64,000 bases of DNA from Guyanagaster necrorhizus. Its lineage: Eukaryota > Basidiomycota > Agaricomycetes > Agaricales > Physalacriaceae. The stretch's first letter is position 1, and each line of letters begins with the position of its first letter. The stretch covers positions 246,581-310,580 of the forward strand of contig NW_025064897.1 of the NCBI RefSeq assembly GCF_019112545.1. The letters are read 5' to 3'. The translations under genes were made by a program, and so were the position numbers. Of this stretch, positions 32,501 through 48,571 are shown one piece after another. Below the pieces are notes generated by a model. The model was not told the DNA's origin. It was given only the letters and a program-made list of their open reading frames with translations, and searched no databases.

Positions 32501-34515
32501 TCATGAGCTTTGTCCCGGACGCGATGTTTTCATCCACTGCTGGATGCCATTCATGACCATACTACCGACAGCCCCTCTGGTGAGGTCGGCAGCTTTCTTC
32601 ACACCGCTGGCAGTTTCGAGGGCGGAGCCGGCCAAATTAAACACCGTCGACCTCAGGCTAGCTTCATTTTGTCGCGGTTGAGAGCCTGCATTCAGCATGA
32701 TCGCAGCCTTAACCGTATCAAACTCATTAAGAACCTCCAAGCCCATGGATCTGGCCTGTACTATCGGCCCGAAAGACGTTGTATACAACTTGTGGAGTTT
32801 GTCGAAGACGGACATCATTTTGTGGTTCTGGAAATAGCGTTCTTGGGTGTACGGTAGTAAGGACGCATGGGTCCCTGTAAACAAAAAGACAGATCAAAAA
32901 TGGGCCCTGTTAGACGTAGATCTACTTGCCGATATCCGAGCCACTGAGAACAGCGTTATTAATGACTCTCGCGAGGCACTCCGCATCAGCAAGACCAAGA
33001 TTTAGCCCCTGCCCAGCAAGGGGGTGTACAGTATGTGCTGCGTCGCCAACAAGAACTGTACGACTTCCTCGTCCTTCACCGATGTATGTTTCGGTATGAT
33101 TGAAACGCAGAGGGAATGATGCAACCGTTCCAGGTTGAATCGAAGTTACAAGGGGTGGTAACATCTCGGAGTCAGCTGGCGGAACACCTTGATTCTCGAC
33201 CGTATTCTCCATCGTATGAGATGAAGAGTAGGCCGAGGTTGTATCAATCCCATGAGCCCGTTCACGAAACTCGACTTCTTCGATGACTTCGTCAACGGAT
33301 ATAGGAGTTCCAGCGTTTTGGTGCTCGAGGATCCGATTATATAAATATTGTAGAGAATCATGAGGCAGGCGGTAGGCGGCATTGATCATGCGAGCTAGAA
33401 CAGACAGACTGGAGGCCATAATTGCTGTTGCTATGTGTGGTCGGATGGACCACACCAAAGATGAGGCTGTAGGAGAAATGGGTAAAAAGGCAATAGGCCC
33501 AGTAGGCAAGAACCTCTGATAAGCGGTGGTATTAGGTCTCTGAAGGGGACCACGGGGAGAATGGAACATGGTTGCAACAATAGCTTGAGTATCATAAGAC
33601 CAACCGTACGAAGGGATTTGTGCATATTTGCGCACGGGGGAGTTGAAGCCATCGGCGCCAATCTGAGCAACATTCGCGAATGATATCACGAAGGGCAAGT
33701 AGGAACACTCACCAGCAACCTGGCCCGAAGTATTTTACTGTTATCCAGATGTACCAATGGCCAACCACCAGCATCCTCATGTTCTCTGACAATAGATGTC
33801 ATCTTGGTTTTGTCGATGAGGTGCAAGTCCGGCATGGTACTTAGATATCGCAGCAGTCCTCGTTGAAGGTTGATGTTCTCTGTTATTCGTGACATTCCCT
33901 GTGTATTCTCATCCAGGCCAATGTCAGATGCAGAGAAGTGTATTCTGGCATCCGAAATCCCATCCCAGACCTGAAAAGGCATGTGAACCTCAGGACAAGG
34001 CAATAAAACTGTGGGAGTACCTCCATCTCCTCGATGGGACCTGTGCGAGCTTCGTCCACATGCTTCCATGCACCAGTGTCTACGACGACTGCTCAGTAGC
34101 ACAGCTCAAGGACATAAGACGTTACGTTGCCTTTTAGGAATGCCTGAGATGCATTGGTGAGGGAGATGCACCTGTTGCTGAAGGCTCCGTCGACTGGCGA
34201 CCATTCGCGGACCTTTGACAAGTCCCCAGCTTCGACAAGGGATATTTTCAGGTTGTCTCTGACGTTCTGGCTAGATCCTAGCAGCAATGACGGGTTGGAC
34301 ATACGCAAATGATCCAGAACAAGTAGAACAATACCAAGAGCACTAGCTAGAGCAAGTCCCACTGGGCCACCGCCGACGATGACCACGTCGTATTCTTCGC
34401 ATTGGCTACCGACACTCGACAGCAGCCTGCGAGACAGCAATAGTTTTCTGCAGCTACGCGCCACACCCGGCGAACATCGCAGCATGACGGAAGGGAATGG
34501 AGGTGAGATCATCAC
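32501..34515 (-). CDS. COQ6: Ubiquinone biosynthesis monooxygenase COQ6, mitochondrial
   Basis: FAD monooxygenase that hydroxylates the C5 position in coenzyme Q synthesis on the matrix face of the inner mitochondrial membrane. The N-terminus is Arg/Ser/Leu-rich (RCSPGVARSCRKLLLSRR), a likely import signal. It is followed by the FAD motif YDVVIVGGGPVGLALA, then SPVDGAFSNRCISL, the GADGFNSPVRKYA motif joined across an intron, FLPTGPIAFLPI, and VGDAAHTVHPLAGQGLNLGL, the second FAD motif of the UbiH/COQ6 family. The C-terminus includes NEFDTVKAAIMLNAG. The start at 34515 is the longest frame; Met at 34485 is an equal candidate. An extra loop of about 50 residues (SAYSSSHTMENTVENQ) sits before the second FAD motif. 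Diverges from SEC6. Confidence 0.95.
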
Positions 34516-34594
34516 GTGTAAGACTGCTTGTTTTTGTTCTCACAATGCTATACTATATGAATCCATCTGTTTCCTTCCTTGATACCGCTCTGCT
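34516..34594. promoter_or_regulatory. 79 bp bidirectional promoter gap between COQ6 and SEC6
   Basis: Start codons face away with only 79 bp between them, so 5' leaders and core promoters of both genes must overlap or lie inside transcribed sequence. Confidence 0.6.
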
Positions 34595-36992
34595 ATGACC
34601 GCAGCACCAGCGTCGGCGGCACAAGCCATAGGCGAATACTTACAGTCCCCTGACGACCTCATCAAGGTCTCGGCGTACCGGAAGAAACTAGAGAAAGAAA
34701 AGGCTTCGATCGATGCGAGGTTGAAGAATGGGGTCAAGGAGCAGCTGCAGGCAACAAGGGAGGGGTTGAGGAAGTTGATGAGCACGCGCAGCAATGTCCA
34801 GGCTATTAAGGACGAAATGGTCACAATGGACAAGCAATGCAGCGATCCTCAAAACACTGTCTCTACCTTTGACCAGATCAGTCGAGTGCGTTTCTTTGTA
34901 TGTTTTAGAGGAAGTTTCTGACCACGGCAAAAGGTGTCCATGGTTCATCGTCATTTCGAACAAACGGAAGAAATGGTCAACAATCTCCTTGAAATGAATT
35001 CCAAGCTTGTCATGATAGAGGATCTGCTTAATGGTGATCGTCAGGACATTCTTGGCCCTGCGCAAAATCTTCTCGTCATCCATTACCTTCTCAATCAACT
35101 CGAATCGTTTCGTAACCAGACCATGCATCAGGCCAAGAAGGCCAGTTCAGATTCACGGGCGACTTTGGCGCGTTGGTTTGAGAGATTGAACACCGTCATC
35201 GAGCAATTCGACGAATACATTCTACAGTTGGCGGCTCATGTCCTAGACATAGTTCGCGCTGGATATCCTGATGTGGTGGTACGATTAATCAAGGTTGCTG
35301 AAATAGAAGGCAGGGAAGACGAGAAGGTCATTATTGTCACCGCATTTCTAATTCCACACTCATACATCCACCACAGGCCATTGCCATCCGTTTAGTGAAG
35401 AAGGCCGCTAAAATGGATGCTGCATCGAAATTTAAATCCATGCAAGCAAACGCTCGTGTCATCAAACACTATCGGTCGAAGATTACCAGAGGCATTGCAG
35501 ATTCGATAAAAGCCAAATTCGAGGAAGCGTACAAGCGCGATGAACAGGACCCCATCAATTTCCTCGACAATCTCCAATGGATGTATCAAGACCTCATTCG
35601 GATAGAGTCTTCGGTCGTTCCTTGTTTCCCTCCAGAGTACGACATCTACTCCCTTTATATCCGAGAGTACCATAAAGCCTTAAATGCGACCGTGAAGAAG
35701 ATGGTTGCGTCTGAGCCAGGAGCTAGCGTGCTGCTTCATCTCTTTGAATGGTTGAAGGAGTACAAAAAATCCATGAAGGAGCTTAACGTCCCGCCCGAGC
35801 TTCTGGAGCCCGCTCTCCTGGACGGAAAGGAGCAATTGTTGATTGAGGATTATTTGCAGGTTATCGTTAAGAAACTTGACGAGTGGTCCGCTAACCTTAT
35901 GAAGACGGAAGTTGAAGAGTTTACGATTCGTCGTGATCCACCCGAACTTGACGCGGACGGATTGTATGGTGTCCAAGGCGGGGGTGCAATACTGTTCCAG
36001 ATGGTCAATCAGCAGATTGATCTGGCTATGGATAGTGGGCAGGGTGCCATATTAGCTCGCGTTGTCGCAGAGACGAACAGGGTCATGAGGTCGTTGCAGG
36101 ATCGATGGGTCAAGGTGATAGAAGCGGAGTACAAAAAGCAGGTCGACAAGCCTGATGAAGTGGCCGGTGGACTGGTGGAATATATCATAGCCCTTGCGAA
36201 CGACCAAATCAAGTGCGCAGATTACACCGAGGCCCTTCTTGCCCGCGTCGAACCAGTGGTCTCCGATAAATACCGAGGCACTATCAACGAACGGCTGAAT
36301 GACGCCATTGACGGTTATCTCGACGTTGCGAAGAAGTGTACACAGACGCTTATCGACGTTATTTTCAATGATCTGAAACCCGCCACTAAAAACCTATTCC
36401 AGCCGCCCTGGTACGAGGGGATAATGCGTCAGATTGTCGAGACTATGCGCGATTACATGACCGACTACCAAACTTATCTGAATCCCTCCCTACTCGAGCT
36501 TCTCGTGGAAGATCTCCTCGATGCCTACCTCCTTCTTTACCTCAATGCCCTCGCAAATACCCCAAAGTTGAAGATACCAGCGGCGACGGATCAGATCAGG
36601 GACGATGTCCGGATCGTGTTCCAATTCTTCACCACGCTCAAGCAGGCAAAGGAATTGGAAACGTACTTTGAAGTCATCGAGATGATCCTGGCCCTTCTCG
36701 AGGCTTCGAAGGATATTGTTTTCCTGTCATTTTGGTCGTTTGCGAGGGTTCACGGTCCGAATATTGCATTTGTGGAAAGCCTTATGAAAGCTCGCGGTGA
36801 CCTTGATCGTTCGGCGGTGAGCGATGTCATGGATAGTATTAAGCGCAAGGTCAAGGAGGAAGGATTGACTGATCGTGAGTATTCATTAACTTTTCGTCGC
36901 TGTTACCTGCTCATGTTCCTATAGCCCCCGAACCTACTATTATGAAGAGAGTGGCTATCCAAAACTCCTTCTCCCGATTCCTCAATCGGTAG
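34595..36992 (+). CDS. SEC6: Exocyst complex component SEC6
   Basis: About 750 aa from four exons (34595-34885, roughly 34933-35323, 35377-36874 and the last one ending TAG at 36990-36992). It starts MTAAPASAAQAIGEYLQSPD, with a long coiled-coil N-terminus (KKLEKEKASIDARLK). The helical-bundle core includes LLHLFEWLKEYKKSM, EEFTIRRDPPELDADGLYG and the C-terminal signature LNPSLLELLVEDLLDAYLL. Sec6 is a core subunit of the exocyst, which tethers secretory vesicles to the plasma membrane at growth sites. The last exon codes PPEPTIMKRVAIQNSFSRFLNR. A 147 bp copy of the end of exon 3 plus its intron donor lies at 40637-40783. Confidence 0.95.
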
Positions 36993-37884
36993 AGGCTGCT
37001 TTTAGTTGCCCTTCTTTCATCTGTCTTTATCTCGTCGCTGTCATCACTAATAGTTATAGTACACGGACATCTCACATTTGTATTCCAACATGTAACTTAA
37101 TTGATTGCATTTACGTCTGGGTAACCGCTTTAAGTGAGCTGTATATGCAGAGATGGCAATAAATCCAGTTTTCTAACCGTCGCATTCTTTGATGAGGAGG
37201 CAACATCGCGTGCCCACTGTCCAGGCCTGACTCCCTGGCTGCCTAAGCTTCTTACACCGCATTGTGGAGATGTGGGTATATTATTTCTATCGTGAGGAGA
37301 TTCCAGACGCCCTCTCCTGTTCAGGAGTGAGCGCTTGAGTACTAAAGGTTTGATAATCATAATAGCAACTTCAAGCAGACTTCCTTGCAGCCATTCTTTC
37401 CAAAAACCCACGCATTTCCCGCTTTTATGCAAAACAGATTGAAAACAAAATTCTGCTTGAGATCTGCTCGCCGACGTAACAGAAAACGAAGTATTGGTAC
37501 ATCTGATAGTCGAGAATCATGGTGGATCCGGCAATGGCAAACATTCAAACACCAACCCCTTACCAAAAAAAGCATAGTATTTCTTCATACCATATTCTCC
37601 TCAAAGAGATTGTACGTCACCCCTATTCCAGGGGAATGGAAAACATAAAAGGCCTGCATACGATTACGGTGGAAGAGAGTGGCGAGACATTTAAACCCTA
37701 GGGCTGAGTGGCTCCGATCATGTATTGTGACGCCTTTCGAAAGCCATCCACAAGCGCTGATTGATATCCTTTGGATCCCAGTCTTCGTTATGTGTCTCAC
37801 TTATATACATGGTTTGACAAAGTTGTCGGACACCATCAATGACGAACGTATGACACTACCTCGGTCGTGCACAGGTCCTAAAGA
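36993..37884. other. No supported gene (0.9 kb)
   Basis: SEC6 3' flank and degraded sequence; frames up to 100 codons without support. Confidence 0.5.
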
Positions 37885-38463
37885 AGAAGAATTCACGAAC
37901 ACCGAATTCGAGCAATTCGCGCAACGAGATCGAGTCTCGTACGACCGCTGAAGGGTCCGGGTCCATCATGGAAATATAGACGTCCACTCGTGTCTTCCTA
38001 GCACAGCGTTGAGATTACAAAGGAAGCGGTCGTAACGGACGTGAATGGGAAGCGGCGGTAAAGACGTATCCCGGCCAATGCCGATCCAAAAGAACTGGAG
38101 AGACATATATGAAACACGCGGAAAGAGGACGTGGAAACCACAGATATTGGGGAGTGCAATAAGATAATGATACACCAGTTTCACAGCTCCTTCCTTTTCG
38201 CTTTTCCGGAGGTCGACAAAGCAGGTAGTGCGTGAGCCGGGGAATGAACTCTAGCAGATGATGGATTTTTTGCGATGTGAGACGACGCATAAATAGTCTA
38301 TGAATGCGAAGTTGGTCATGTTCACTGTATCCTTAGCAGCGATAGGACGTTCGGTCAATCCTGAGAGAAGTAGAAATGAAGGTTTTCGAATGTAAGACAG
38401 CATTTCAGAGTACCAGAGTTGATGTACGATTATCTCTACAAGCTCTGGAGGAAGTGTAGTCAT
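37885..38463 (-). pseudogene. Degraded F-box-like gene, paralogue of 61908-62862
   Basis: Minus strand from ATG at 38463: MTTLPPELVEIIVHQLWYS, nearly the same as the start of the plus-strand copy at 61908, and the similarity extends upstream of the ATG. An in-frame deletion removes about 18 bp after IRK. The next pieces are split between frames: SHRKKSII, FIPRLT, KLVYHYLIALPNICGF, SLQFFWIGIG, RYDRFL and DVYISMMDPDPSAVV. The frame shifts near 38250 and again near 37985. The relic therefore cannot code the full protein, but it keeps residues that the other copy has lost, which helps to read that one. Confidence 0.75.
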
Positions 38464-38684
38464 GGTGAGACTGTTAGACTCTGGTGAAGGACAAATTGGC
38501 ACCGGGCCGGACCGCTCCAATAACACTGACACCACCTGCGGCGTCATCTCCCGTAGATAGCTAGTAAACAATGGCAGTATTAGGACAGCCGCTGTTCCTT
38601 GTAAGTCGCCATAGTTGTTGATTGTTGAATTTTAACCCGTCTGTGATAGACGCTTGATATTCTGTTTTTTCTCGGGTCCGAACG

Positions 38685-39537
38685 ATGGATAATTATGTTA
38701 TGTTCGATAAAGGCGAGGAACTTGCGGCTGAGCTCCAAGGGATGCGATATGCGCGTACGCCAAATGTTCGCCGACCTTGTACTCGTCCTTGTACAATCAT
38801 CAACAATGCCAATGCCAAGGTAAGCACAAAAGTTTTCACCGACGATTTTAAGCTGACCAGTACCGTGTACGCCATTTCTAGTCTTTGACTCTTCAACCTC
38901 TTGTCGGAAATGCTGCGTCGATATGATGTCGCCAAGCTTGGACTCGAGTTCACAGGCCGACAAATTGATACATGTCAAGGGAGGTGCCAAGTGTACGTGC
39001 TGTGCCGTGTTCCTTCTGCTACTATGGGCAGCCTGTAATTTTCAGCCTCTTACAGGTATAAGGGTGCTTCATATCGTTCTGAAAAACGAATACAAGGGCA
39101 GTGCAGTTACTTGTCTTGCTCCCTACGTCTTGGCACTGGAATCCTGGGTTACGAAAACACTTCACGCCAACGCTAGGACCAAGATCAAGAAGGAAGGGAT
39201 TGTCGAGATACTCAACTTGACAGACACCTTGCTTTTTTCCATCATGATTGACCTATTGGTTCTCCCTCCTCTGGCGGAGTATTTCACCAATCTTACACTG
39301 TTAGATGACTTGGTGACCTCCATGATAAATGAAGACGAGGACGAAACTTCTGCGTGCACGAATGTAGGATCATCGAGGTCCGTGGACTTTACTTGTCTTT
39401 CTATCACGCAAGGATTCCGAACAAAGAAGTTGGACGTATTTCGCCAAGTTCCACAAGATCATGTGATAAACCTCATCGAACAGTGCCGAAGTTGCAGAGA
39501 GAATGAAAATACACAAGGAGGAACATCTGCGCACTAG
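38685..39537 (+). CDS. Unrecognised gene candidate, structure uncertain
   Basis: Two open stretches lie in line: 38685-38888 (MDNYVMFDKGEELAAELQ) and 38923-39537 (204 codons, ending GGTSAH). Good-looking donors (GTAAGC at 38820, GTACGT near 38994) and acceptors (CAG near 38862, ACAG near 39056) exist. Removing the second intron gives GGAKCIRVLHIVLKNEYKGS and then a long open region with TDTLLFSIMIDLLVLPPLAE. I could not find a first-intron removal that keeps both halves in frame. No domain is recognised. The opposite strand holds a 136-codon frame at 38580-38990, so strand is not settled for that part. Confidence 0.35.
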
Positions 39538-40636
39538 ACCATGGGAGGAGGAGTGTGTATTTTAAAGTGAAGTGGTGTCTCTCGTACCGATAAGTTTACT
39601 TTATACATGTTGTACATTCTCACTTGAATTTTGTATTTGTATTGTCTAGCCGTTCTCTTAAGCGCTGCGTTTTCGCGCTCATGGTGAAGTACTTGCCTGA
39701 GTGAATCAGTATGTCCACGACGGAGTCTATCTGACATAGTCCTAGGTTACTTGTGGGATAAGTACTTGATTTCACAATGATCCCAAGTATTTCTGGTGTT
39801 GCAGGAGATGCAGCTTGGAAATGTTGGTTGGAACTGGGAAAGCTTTAGCGAAGCTCTTTCCAAGACAATCTCGTATTTTCTCTTCTTGGTCATACAGGCT
39901 TTCTCACAGATATTTCCATAGTGTTACTCCGCCAGAAACTTCGGCAGAAGAACTGAAGCGAACAAGAGATTTAGAAAATTGGAAGTTAACGACAAACGGT
40001 AGAGTATTTGGCATCTACGATACGGTACTAAACATGAACAATATTTGAAGGCCCTCTACAACTATCTTTTCCACGCACTCTACTTGACGTAGATATCCGT
40101 TTCCATGGAGTTTGTATAGGAAATTTCGGTAAAAACAATCAGCATGCTAACAAGTCAGTGCTAGGCTTTGGTTAATTCGGGTATCCGGAAAATTCCACAA
40201 CGGGTTTGTGAGTCTCCCTGATCACCATGTCTTTTTACTGATATGTAGATATCTTAGCTTGACGGTGATGTTAGTACATACCATAATATATGTGCTGCAC
40301 CTCGCTCATCGCCATAAACTCTCATAGCCCCACGGCACGTTCTTCACTTTGAACACATTGGATCCGTTATTGAATTATCGCTCTCACTCGACGGTATATT
40401 TCGCCTCTTTCACGAATGAGCATTTTCAAAACTTACTTTCCAACAGAGTTCTTTCCTTCGGAACTCGAGTCGTCCAAATCTTTCCATTCTTCTAAACGCA
40501 TCCGCCACAAAACTGGAAATTCCTGACTCTAAAGAGGATTTGACGGCAACAGGAGTCAAGTTCTTCCATGGCATCAAATCTTATGTGGCGCGTGCAGATA
40601 GATGACAACCTCGTTCTTGACCTAAAATGATACTGT
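39538..40636. other. No supported gene (1.1 kb)
   Basis: One 77-codon frame (39815-40048 plus, with SWSYRLSHRYFHSV) is open but has no known relatives that I recognise. The rest shows nothing. Confidence 0.5.
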
Positions 40637-40783
40637 GAGGGTTCATGGACTAAATATTGCATTTATGGAAAACCCTACGAAAGCTCGCGATGACCTTGAT
40701 TGTTCGGAGGTGAACGATGTCGTGGATAGCATTAAGCGCAAGGTCGAGGAGGAAGGGTTGATTGATCGTGAGCATCCATTAAC
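40637..40783 (+). repeat. 147 bp duplicate of the SEC6 exon-3 end and intron donor
   Basis: Matches 36744-36890 without indels, with about 19 differences by eye (near 87 percent identity), 17 of them transitions. The match runs past the exon into the intron (GTGAGCATCCATTAAC against GTGAGTATTCATTAAC), so it was copied from DNA rather than from spliced mRNA. It is a fragment with no start or stop and is non-functional as a gene. Confidence 0.92.
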
Positions 40784-41226
40784 TATGTGCTAGGTATCGT
40801 AGGTATATGGCACTATAGTTCCTTATTTTTTCTACTCGAGAATTGTAACGATCATGACCAATGCTGACATTGAATCCTGCCCGGGCTTTGCCCGGCCAAC
40901 AGTGCCATCGTTCTTTGGTAATTCTGGAGATACGTGAGATCCCGGATGAGACACCTTTCGCTTGCGAAGGGTGGCATACTCTTGAATGATTATTGACATC
41001 ACTCAGTGCACTTTGCAAATTCTGATGCATTCGCACTTCGACACCATGGTAATCTGATAAAGTCGCACTGACATGAGGTAGATAGGATAAATGATAAGCA
41101 GGCGGGACCTGGGAGGGCTATCAGATACTCGTTGAGAAAGGGTGGTAGTACAAGCCGACATTATAAGTAGACTAGTTAACTTGTTAACACTGTAAGGTAA
41201 AGGAAAACAGTAATGATAAACCCAAA
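40784..41226. other. Intergenic, 3' flank of SMC5
   Basis: No gene was seen. A 75-codon minus frame lies at 41003-41230 but has no support. Confidence 0.5.
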
Positions 41227-45939
<4,713 letters not shown>

Positions 45940-46126
45940 ATTCTGACCACGGAGACGAGGGTTGAAAATAAAGGGGAAGCGCGCAGGCTCATGTAAGAAA
46001 ACGTTAGCGCACGTGCTTCGGCGTTATTGAAAAATACCGATGTGGCGTCACCGCCATCGAGCGCAAGTCAGTATTTAGAGTGCATTGTGGACCACAAAAA
46101 AGAAACACAAGTGTGAAGAATATAGA

Positions 46127-48240
46127 TTAATGTTTAATTCTACCGCTTGCAATATCCTGGAGAAATTTGACTTCCTCTGTACGATACGTATCGGAAACCA
46201 CTTGAGTTTGGTGATTAACGAATACAATATTCTGCGGATTCTTAGCGCCATATGATGGCCAGAAAATAGATGCTAGAGAATATTTCAGCATCAAAGTGGT
46301 GCCTCGATCTTGTAACGTATCTAACCATTATCGTTCGGATCAAAATCATGAACAAAATTTATCCAGTATGTCTGGCTAAAGGAATTATCAATGATCAGCA
46401 CTCCAGCACTGAAACGGAGAAAAAAGCTGTGAACACAATCTTGTAAGTTTCCAAGTCTCCCGGTCGGTTACCAAGTGGCGTCCGTTGTGTCCGCTCCAAG
46501 ACGCCGAATATCTGAACAGTATGTCAAATGGAGAGCTGCAAGACTGTGGTTGAAATCTCACATATGGCAGTTCCTGAAAGTGACCTACACCAGCTCCATA
46601 GTCCCATTTTGAGGAACCTGGTGGAACCTGTAACTCCAAGTGGGCGATCTCAAAGAATTTCGGGAAAGTAGGTGTCGTGTCCCGGCAACAATACTATCAG
46701 TCCATATGGCGTAGGACCTTTTATCCATGATTCCACAAGGTAGCACACCTTCCCCAGTATTGTAAGGACATCCTTCAGATGGGACATTAGGATAAAGTAA
46801 TAGTATTTTGTCGATGGTTGCATTGCTGGGATTCAAGTCGGAGAAGCCGCCTATAAATTGATCAGTCCTGTTTACGTTTTTGGACGTTGTCCTTACGAGC
46901 AATGCCCTGCCTCAGTGTATCTTCGTCGTTCACACCTAGAGGAGGATTGAAGCCAACTAGCATGGATACCATTAGATGGAACACCACATTGAAGGTGTCA
47001 GTATTTGCACGTTGCTTCGTCTTTATTATTGTCAGCTATCACAGGAACGCTGAAGAAGTTGCCATCCTGCAATGCCTTGTACGGAAACTCCTGAATGAAA
47101 TCATTGTCTGGTACCTCGAGTGGCCAGTAGGTCACGTTCAAGGTGGCTGCATACAGATCAGCAAACGGCATGGAGCGAAGGCATGAAATTCTGTCGGATG
47201 AGTTATTACAGCCGGCAGTTTCCAGCACTAAAAATCTTCAGCCAAAACACAAAATCCAATCTTGCACATAACTTACGAGAATTTCAAAGAGCAGCCTGGG
47301 AAAAAACTAACCCATTCCTTATGGAGAAGACGCCTGAATCTACTATGGCTGCCCGAAATAAACCTTCATTTTGACCGCCATAAGCGGCCATATGGATAGT
47401 GACGCTGATTTCACCAACAGAATAATAACTTTCTTAGGTGATCCACCAAACTACAAACCTTTAGTCAGTTCCAGCCGCAAGAGGAGATCTGTAGCGTACA
47501 GCGGATATATTATCCTGAAGCCACTGCAAAACCAGTCTCTATCACAGCGAAATATCAAAAGGTGTCCAGGAAAGAAACTATGACGGGCATTTACTTGATC
47601 TCGGATACCTAGGTTGAGTATACTGGCATCTGCAGATTCCTCTCCTAGCGAGAACCCCAAAACAGATAGACGGTAATTGACAGAAACAAAGATCTATGAC
47701 GTATAATACGTCAGAACAGGCGCAGATTGGGAATAAATACACACAATAGGCTTTCCGAGCTCAACAGAACGCTGTACAATATAGCTCCCGTTGAAACGGG
47801 GGTCCGTTGCAGATCCTACATACCAGTTCCCGCCGTATCTGCCAAATCCTGATCTGACTAATTCATCATTCTTGAAACCAGGCTACTTACATCCACAGGA
47901 GGAAAGGCAGTTCATCCTCGTCTAACACACCTTCCGGTCGGATGATGTTGATGCTCAGGCAATCTTCTTCGACACCAAATAATTGCGCATTAGTCCCTCC
48001 TGGGCACGTCTTCCCCCACGAAGTAGCGTTTAAAGGGGCGTCCCAGGACGTATTCAGAGGTTTAGAGACCATGAGACGCTAGTAATTGCCTAGTCAGTGC
48101 AACATGACAAACGAGATATGAACCCGTGCACACATTTTCATCAGCGATGGACTGGCCATAAGGTATGTTAAGGAATGCTTCTTGATCCATACTCGGGATG
48201 GAGAGCTAAAAGGTCTCACCCGCCATTTCTTCAGTTAGAA
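46127..48240 (-). pseudogene. Type-B carboxylesterase/lipase pseudogene with broken nucleophile elbow
   Basis: Minus-strand pieces in order: FLNIPYGQSIADEN, ATSWGKTCPGGTNAQLFG, EDCLSINIIRP, YGGNWYVGSATDPRFNGSY, LSVLGFSLGEESADA, ISAFGGSPKKV, HMAAYGGQNEGLF, FIGGFSDLNPSNATIDKILL and the C-terminus YWINFVHDFDPND, NPQNIVFVNHQ and TEEVKFLQDIASGRIKH, ending near 46127. This is the secreted fungal carboxylesterase B family. Where the G-E-S-A-G nucleophile elbow should follow KKV, the reading frame is lost: the DNA still shows GGTGAAATCAGC but with an inserted base and a deletion (near 47395-47425), so the catalytic Ser block is not coded. No signal peptide was found upstream. The oxyanion region reads GGNW rather than the usual GGGF. 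Confidence 0.8.
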
Positions 48241-48571
48241 AAGGAACGGGATGATATAGATGACCAGGACATCTGGTAAGTCCAGAATTCGAAGCTCTTG
48301 AATTCTTCAGATTTGTTCAGGCATCCACAGAGGGAATATACATGCTATATTTTCTCAAAAAAGCACAACTTCGCGATAGCTGCAATGAATAGGTGCGAAA
48401 CGACTGATATTCTATTTTTATGTAACCAGAATTCACCGACAGAATCACCGGATGATTTGAAAGGCGTCTTGAATGCAATAACAAATCTGGTGCATTATAA
48501 CTTAATGTAGATAAATACAGTGACAATATCCTCAAGGCTCCAGGTAAGAAAGGAGAAATCCGCGAAAAGGT
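48241..48571. other. Intergenic, 5' flank of the esterase pseudogene and 3' flank of Rgp1
   Basis: 330 bp, AT-rich, no supported gene. Confidence 0.5.

Noticed and set aside
40637..40783. Repeat-induced point mutation as cause of the SEC6 fragment changes.
   Set aside because: Transitions dominate, but changes go in both directions in similar numbers, so no clear C-to-T bias is visible by eye.
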